Shown here in pieces: positions 60,609 to 64,000 of a DNA stretch of 64,000 nucleotides (the stretch's first letter is position 1; every line of letters begins with the position of its first letter). The notes under the pieces were generated by a model that ran no database searches, was not told the origin of the DNA, and saw only the letters and a list, made by a program, of their open reading frames with translations. The stretch lies in contig VGZO01000013.1 of NCBI GenBank assembly GCA_016872555.1, forward strand, positions 1 through 64,000, given 5' to 3'. This stretch comes from Planctomycetota bacterium. GTDB lineage: Bacteria; Planctomycetota; Planctomycetia; Pirellulales; UBA1268. The translations under genes and the position numbers were made by a program.

Positions 60609-62327
60609 TCACTTGGCGTGGCGCACCGGCGCCGCGACGAACCACTGGCCGGTCTCGCGGATGACCAGCGAGCACCCGTGGGGCGGGTCGTCGATCACCG
60701 TCGTTTCCCCGCCAGGCCATCGGACGACGATCCGCTCGACGCCGTCGGCGGCGCCGATCCCGAACGACAGCCGCGTGCCGAAGTGCCCCTGGTAGCCGCG
60801 GCCGCAGACCACCTCGGCGACCTGCGACCGCCCCGCCGCGGTGACCGTGACGCGGGCTCCGACGGCGTCGCGGTTGCCCGTCGTGCCGCGGAGGAGGACG
60901 GCGACGTGGCCGTTCTCCGCCGGCGAGGCGTTGCGGAGGACGACGGCCGAGCGGCGCGAACTGGTGATCACGGCGTCGACCAGTCCGTCGCCGTCGAGAT
61001 CGTCGAGGACCGTCCCGCGGCCGACGACCGGGACAGACAGGCCGCTCCCGCAGGTCGCCGGCAGCCGCGTGAAGCGGCCGTCGCCGCGGTTGCGGAGGAC
61101 GACGGCGCGCCCCTCGTAGGAGGTCGTGCGGTCGAACTGCGCGACGTTGTCCTGGATGTGCCCCTCGACGTAGAGGATGTCGGGGTGGGCGTCGTTGTCG
61201 AAGTCGGCGAAGCCGCAGCCCCACTTGACGTTGGCCGTCGTCCCCTCGCCGACCCCGGTGAGTCGAGTGACGTCCTCGAAGTCGCCGCCACCGAGGTTGC
61301 GGAACAGCACGGGCCGCTCCCCCTGGTAGGTCGTCTCGAAGAAGTCGATCCTCCCGTCGCCGTCGACGTCGGCGGCGTCGACCCCCATGCTCGCCACCGG
61401 GGCGCCGTCACCGTTGAACTTGAGCCCCACCGCCAGCGCCCCCTCCGTGAACCGGCCGTGGCCGTCGTTGAGCCAGCAGAAGTTGCCGAACCCGTCGTTC
61501 ATCACGAACACGTCGGTGTCGCCGTCGTCGTCGACGTCGCCCGTGATCGTCCCCATCCCGGGCCCCGGAGTGGCGGCGATGCCGGAAGCGATCGAGACGT
61601 CGGTGAACCGGCCGTCGCCGTCGTTGCGGAACAGGGCATGGGGCAGCGGGTCGTAGGCCTTGGGGCTGGTGTAGACGGGGAATCCGTCGGAGAACTCCGG
61701 GACGTGCGTCGCGCAGGTGAAATCGACGTAGTTGGCGAAGTACACGTCGAGGTCGCCGTCGGCATCGGCGTCGAGGAGCGACACGCCGCCGCCGACCCGG
61801 CTCCCGTCGTCGATCCCCGAGCGCGCGGTGTCGTCGCGGAACGTGCCGTCGCCGTTGTTGTGGTAGACGACCTTCGGGCCGAACGTCGAAATCACGAGAT
61901 CGGGATGACCGTCGTCGTCGATGTCGCCGGCGGCGACACCGAGCCCGTAGCCGGGGTCGCCGATTCCCGCCGCGTCGGTGACGTCGGCGAACCGGAAACC
62001 ACCGAGGTTGCGGAACAGGCGGCTCCGTGGTGCCGGGTCGACCGGCGGCGTTCCCTCGAGCGGGACGCCCGACAACAGATACAGGTCGAACAGTCCGTCA
62101 CCGTCGTAGTCGAGCGTCGCCGCCCCCGAGGCCATCGACTCGACGATGTAGCGTTGCCCGCCGCTGCCGTCGGCATGGACGAACACGACCCTGCTCGACG
62201 CGGTGGCATCGTCGAGCCGGATCGGGCACCCGGTGGCCCCCGGGCGCGGGGCGGCGTCGCGCCGCGCGCAGCCCGCCACCACGAGCACGGCCACCGCCGT
62301 CAGGCCGAGGATGCCGCGCCGGTTCAT
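60609..62327 (-). CDS. CRTAC1-type lipoprotein (FG-GAP repeats plus ASPIC/UnbV domain)
   Basis: 572 residues. Lipoprotein signal LTAVAVLVVAGC (Cys about residue 20). Integrin-like FG-GAP/VCBS repeats occupy about residues 60-430, with many calcium-type loops (DYDGDGLFDLY, DIDDDGHPDLV, DADADGDLDVY, DVDGDGRIDFF), and the C-terminal about 100 residues form the ASPIC/UnbV domain (GARVTVTAAGRSQVAEV). Such proteins are very common in planctomycetes and are surface-exposed; their biological function is not established. The ATG at 62327 overlaps the upstream TPR stop by four bases (ATGA). Part of a three-gene operon with the TPR protein and a second CRTAC1-type protein. Confidence 0.9.
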   Translation of the reverse strand: MNRRGILGLTAVAVLVVAGCARRDAAPRPGATGCPIRLDDATASSRVVFVHADGSGGQRYIVESMASGAATLDYDGDGLFDLYLLSGVPLEGTPPVDPAPRSRLFRNLGGFRFADVTDAAGIGDPGYGLGVAAGDIDDDGHPDLVISTFGPKVVYHNNGDGTFRDDTARSGIDDGSRVGGGVSLLDADADGDLDVYFANYVDFTCATHVPEFSDGFPVYTSPKAYDPLPHALFRNDGDGRFTDVSIASGIAATPGPGMGTITGDVDDDGDTDVFVMNDGFGNFCWLNDGHGRFTEGALAVGLKFNGDGAPVASMGVDAADVDGDGRIDFFETTYQGERPVLFRNLGGGDFEDVTRLTGVGEGTTANVKWGCGFADFDNDAHPDILYVEGHIQDNVAQFDRTTSYEGRAVVLRNRGDGRFTRLPATCGSGLSVPVVGRGTVLDDLDGDGLVDAVITSSRRSAVVLRNASPAENGHVAVLLRGTTGNRDAVGARVTVTAAGRSQVAEVVCGRGYQGHFGTRLSFGIGAADGVERIVVRWPGGETTVIDDPPHGCSLVIRETGQWFVAAPVRHAK

Positions 62328-63298
62328 CGTCGATTCCCCCCGGCGGGCCCGGGCCGCGGCGCCCGGGCGGCGGCCGCGGCCGCGCGGGCACGGAAATCGG
62401 CCGCTTCGGTCATCCTGCCGTTGGCGGAATAGACCTTCGCAGCGAGGTCGGCGGCGGCGGCCAGCGCGCCTGCCGGTTCGCCGGCCGAGAGCCCCTCGCG
62501 GATCCGCCGCTGCCCGATCCCGCGATCCTCCGCCACGATCTCGAGATGCCGGCGCCGGTACTGCTCGGCGAGGTCGTGTTCGCCGAGCCGCTGGCAGGCC
62601 TGGGCGGCGCCGAAGCAGGCCGGCCCGCTGACCGGATCGAGACGCAGGGCTTCGAGGTGCGCGGCCTTGGCCCGCGCCGGCTCCCGGAGGGAGTTCCACG
62701 CCTGCCCGAGCTGGACGTGGGCGGCGGTCACCGCCGGATGGGCGGCGACGACGCGCTCGAGCACGGCGACGGCCTCGGGCAATCGACCGAGGTTGGCGAG
62801 CGACTCACCGAGCATGACGCCGGCGGCCTCCGATTCCGGATCGATCCGCCAGGCGCGCTCGAGGAGGGGCACGGCGGCAGCATGGTCGCCACGCGACATC
62901 GCCTCCATGCCGAGCAGTTCGTAGGCCGGAGCCAGTTCCGGCTCGACGGCCAGCGCCGCCCTCAGGCTGGCGACCGCCTCGTCACCGTATCCGTGACGGA
63001 GGAGGATCCGGCCGCGCGCGTAGAGCGCTTCGGGAGCGGCCGGGAGGTCGTGGAGCAGCCGATCGGCGATCTCGAGCGTCGCGCGCCGTTCCTCCTGATC
63101 CGGCGGCACCTCGGCGGCGACCGGCCGGAGGGCGGAAATGGCCCGGGTCCGTCGGGCGAGGCCGACCACCCGCCAGGCCACGACCGCGGTGGCGACGACG
63201 GCCACGGCGAGGCCGGCTGCGAGGATCGAACGCCGGGGCCTGACGCCTCCCGACGGTGGAGCCGCCGTCCGCGCCGCTCGCTCTCTCCTTCGTCCCAT
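62324..63298 (-). CDS. TPR-repeat protein, membrane-anchored
   Basis: 324 residues. An N-terminal membrane helix (about 25-45, ILAAGLAVAVVATAVVAW) follows a basic tail (RRRERAARTAAPPSG), then at least six tetratricopeptide-like repeats (for example ALYARGRILLRHGYGDEAVA, AYELLGMEAMSRGDHAAAVP, AAGVMLGESLANLGRLPEAV). TPRs mediate protein-protein contacts. It sits between two CRTAC1-type genes with overlaps of four bases on one side and a gap of two bases on the other, so the three products probably act together. Function unknown. The ATG at 63298 is followed by Arg-rich sequence. Confidence 0.88.
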   Translation of the reverse strand: MGRRRERAARTAAPPSGGVRPRRSILAAGLAVAVVATAVVAWRVVGLARRTRAISALRPVAAEVPPDQEERRATLEIADRLLHDLPAAPEALYARGRILLRHGYGDEAVASLRAALAVEPELAPAYELLGMEAMSRGDHAAAVPLLERAWRIDPESEAAGVMLGESLANLGRLPEAVAVLERVVAAHPAVTAAHVQLGQAWNSLREPARAKAAHLEALRLDPVSGPACFGAAQACQRLGEHDLAEQYRRRHLEIVAEDRGIGQRRIREGLSAGEPAGALAAAADLAAKVYSANGRMTEAADFRARAAAAAARAPRPGPAGGNRR

Positions 63299-63300
63299 GC

Positions 63301-64000
63301 TCACCCCGCGCCGAACGGTGCCGGTGCGGTGGCGGACCGCTCCGCCCCCTCGACGATCGTCACCGTGCGATCGGCGGCGACGTCCTCCACGACCGCGGTG
63401 GTTCCGTCCGGCCAGCGGACCTCGATCCGATCGACGCGCGGCCGGCTCCCGAGGCCGAAGTGGGGGCAGGAGCCGAAATGGCTCTGGTAACCGCGGCCTG
63501 AATGGATCTCCGCGACCTGGACGAGGTCGCCGGTGACCACCCGGACGCGGGCTCCGAGTGCGTCGCGATTGCCAGCGCGGCCGCGGAGCCGGACGCGGAG
63601 CCAGTGGTTGCCGGGCGGCGACTCGTTGCGGAGCACCACCGCGGCGCCGTCGCGGACGAGCATCACCACGTCGACCAACCCGTCGTCGTCGAAGTCGTCG
63701 AAGGCGACGCCGCGGACGACATGCCTGCCCGCCAGACCGTCGCCGGCCAGCGCCCCGACGTTGGCGAACCGCCCGCCGCCGAGATTGCGGAACAGCACCG
63801 GCGGCCAGCTCACCTCGCGCTCCGTGACACCCGGCTCGCGCTCGTAGATCTGCCCGCAACCGATGAACAGGTCCTTGAGCCCGTCGTTGTCGAAATCGAC
63901 GAGGCCGACCCCCCACTTGATCGCCGCCACCGCCCGGACGCCGATCCCCGCCTTTGCGGCCACGTCCTCGAACAGGCCGGAACCGAGACCGCGATGGAGG
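63301..64000 (-). CDS. CRTAC1-type protein, 5'-truncated by the window edge
   Basis: The frame runs off the right-hand window end without a start; at least 233 residues are visible. FG-GAP/VCBS repeats (LFEDVAAKAGIG, LVDFDNDGLKDLFIGC, AFDDFDDDGLVDVVML) lead into an ASPIC/UnbV domain (GARVRVVTGDLVQVAEIHSG, VEVRWPDGT-like) and a C-terminus ending APAPFGAG. It is the first visible gene of the operon and is a paralogue, not a copy, of the one at 60609-62327. The full gene should continue on the adjacent sequence with more repeats and a lipoprotein or secretion signal. Confidence 0.88.
   Translation of the reverse strand, partial: LHRGLGSGLFEDVAAKAGIGVRAVAAIKWGVGLVDFDNDGLKDLFIGCGQIYEREPGVTEREVSWPPVLFRNLGGGRFANVGALAGDGLAGRHVVRGVAFDDFDDDGLVDVVMLVRDGAAVVLRNESPPGNHWLRVRLRGRAGNRDALGARVRVVTGDLVQVAEIHSGRGYQSHFGSCPHFGLGSRPRVDRIEVRWPDGTTAVVEDVAADRTVTIVEGAERSATAPAPFGAG

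Overview
This is a GC-rich (roughly 70% by eye) bacterial chromosome segment that almost certainly comes from a planctomycete, probably of the Pirellulales kind. The argument is the combination of gene families rather than any single gene: two DUF1559 pseudopilin-like proteins, a DUF1598 Gly/Met-repeat protein, two PEP-CTERM proteins plus an exosortase-associated CPBP protease, CRTAC1-type (FG-GAP + ASPIC/UnbV) lipoproteins with a TPR partner, a formylglycine sulfatase, several Gfo/Idh/MocA oxidoreductases, and an elongation factor G of the type shared by planctomycetes, spirochaetes and mitochondria. KdsB implies a Kdo-containing, Gram-negative-type outer envelope. No phage, insertion sequence, CRISPR array or rRNA operon was seen; the window looks like core or ordinary chromosomal territory.

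Layout. 0-8 kb: a pseudopilin block (a very large GspK-like protein, a GspJ-like protein with calcium-binding-like repeats, a DUF1559 protein closed by a textbook terminator) and a small conserved hypothetical gene with its own promoter. 8-21 kb: fusA, an exosortase-type CPBP protease overlapping a zinc-less glutamyl-Q tRNA(Asp) synthetase, two PEP-CTERM proteins (one a GHL10 glycoside-hydrolase-like protein), a PQQ-propeller protein, the scar of a VapBC toxin-antitoxin locus, a Tat-like FAD lipoprotein, a DNA-repair methyltransferase and a YgaP-like rhodanese. 21-25.4 kb: tRNA-Lys and tRNA-Leu, then a tightly overlapping ethanolamine operon (permease-eutB-eutC) without microcompartment genes. 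25-29 kb: kdsB, a tandem universal stress protein, and the divergent pair epmB / efp, in which EF-P keeps the lysine (K34) that EpmB-type modification needs.

29-41.5 kb: DUF1598 protein, dnaE, FHA protein, DedA protein, a membrane-anchored coiled-coil protein, tRNA-Arg(TCG), and a two-gene metalloprotease operon (a thermolysin-like HExxH protein and an M43 pappalysin-like protein) preceded by an unusual leader with a perfect Shine-Dalgarno sequence, a 12-codon ORF and a strong terminator. 41.5-48.5 kb: lipoprotein and DUF1559 pair, thioredoxin-like protein, a candidate small RNA or attenuator, an HExxH lipoprotein-like peptidase, and a CinA-type/NadD-type fusion protein, followed by two poorly recognisable hypotheticals. 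48.7-64 kb: a catabolic-looking run (Gfo/Idh dehydrogenase, TIM-barrel isomerase, MFS transporter; Zn peptidase; a second dehydrogenase, an esterase, a sulfatase, an NHL/SMP-30-like propeller), interrupted by an SDR-DUF2867 gene split by an in-frame amber codon and a His-rich cation exporter, and ending in the CRTAC1-TPR-CRTAC1 operon whose first gene runs off the window.

The genes most clearly working together are permease/EutB/EutC (uptake and B12-dependent cleavage of ethanolamine), EpmB/EF-P, the two metalloproteases, the dehydrogenase/isomerase/transporter set (sugar or polyol catabolism), and the CRTAC1/TPR set. The strongest unusual signals are the protease-operon leader, the intergenic transcript candidate near 44.3-44.5 kb, the VapBC deletion scar, the amber-interrupted SDR gene, and the CinA-NadD fusion. 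All functional names come from motif and family recognition by eye; no database search was run.
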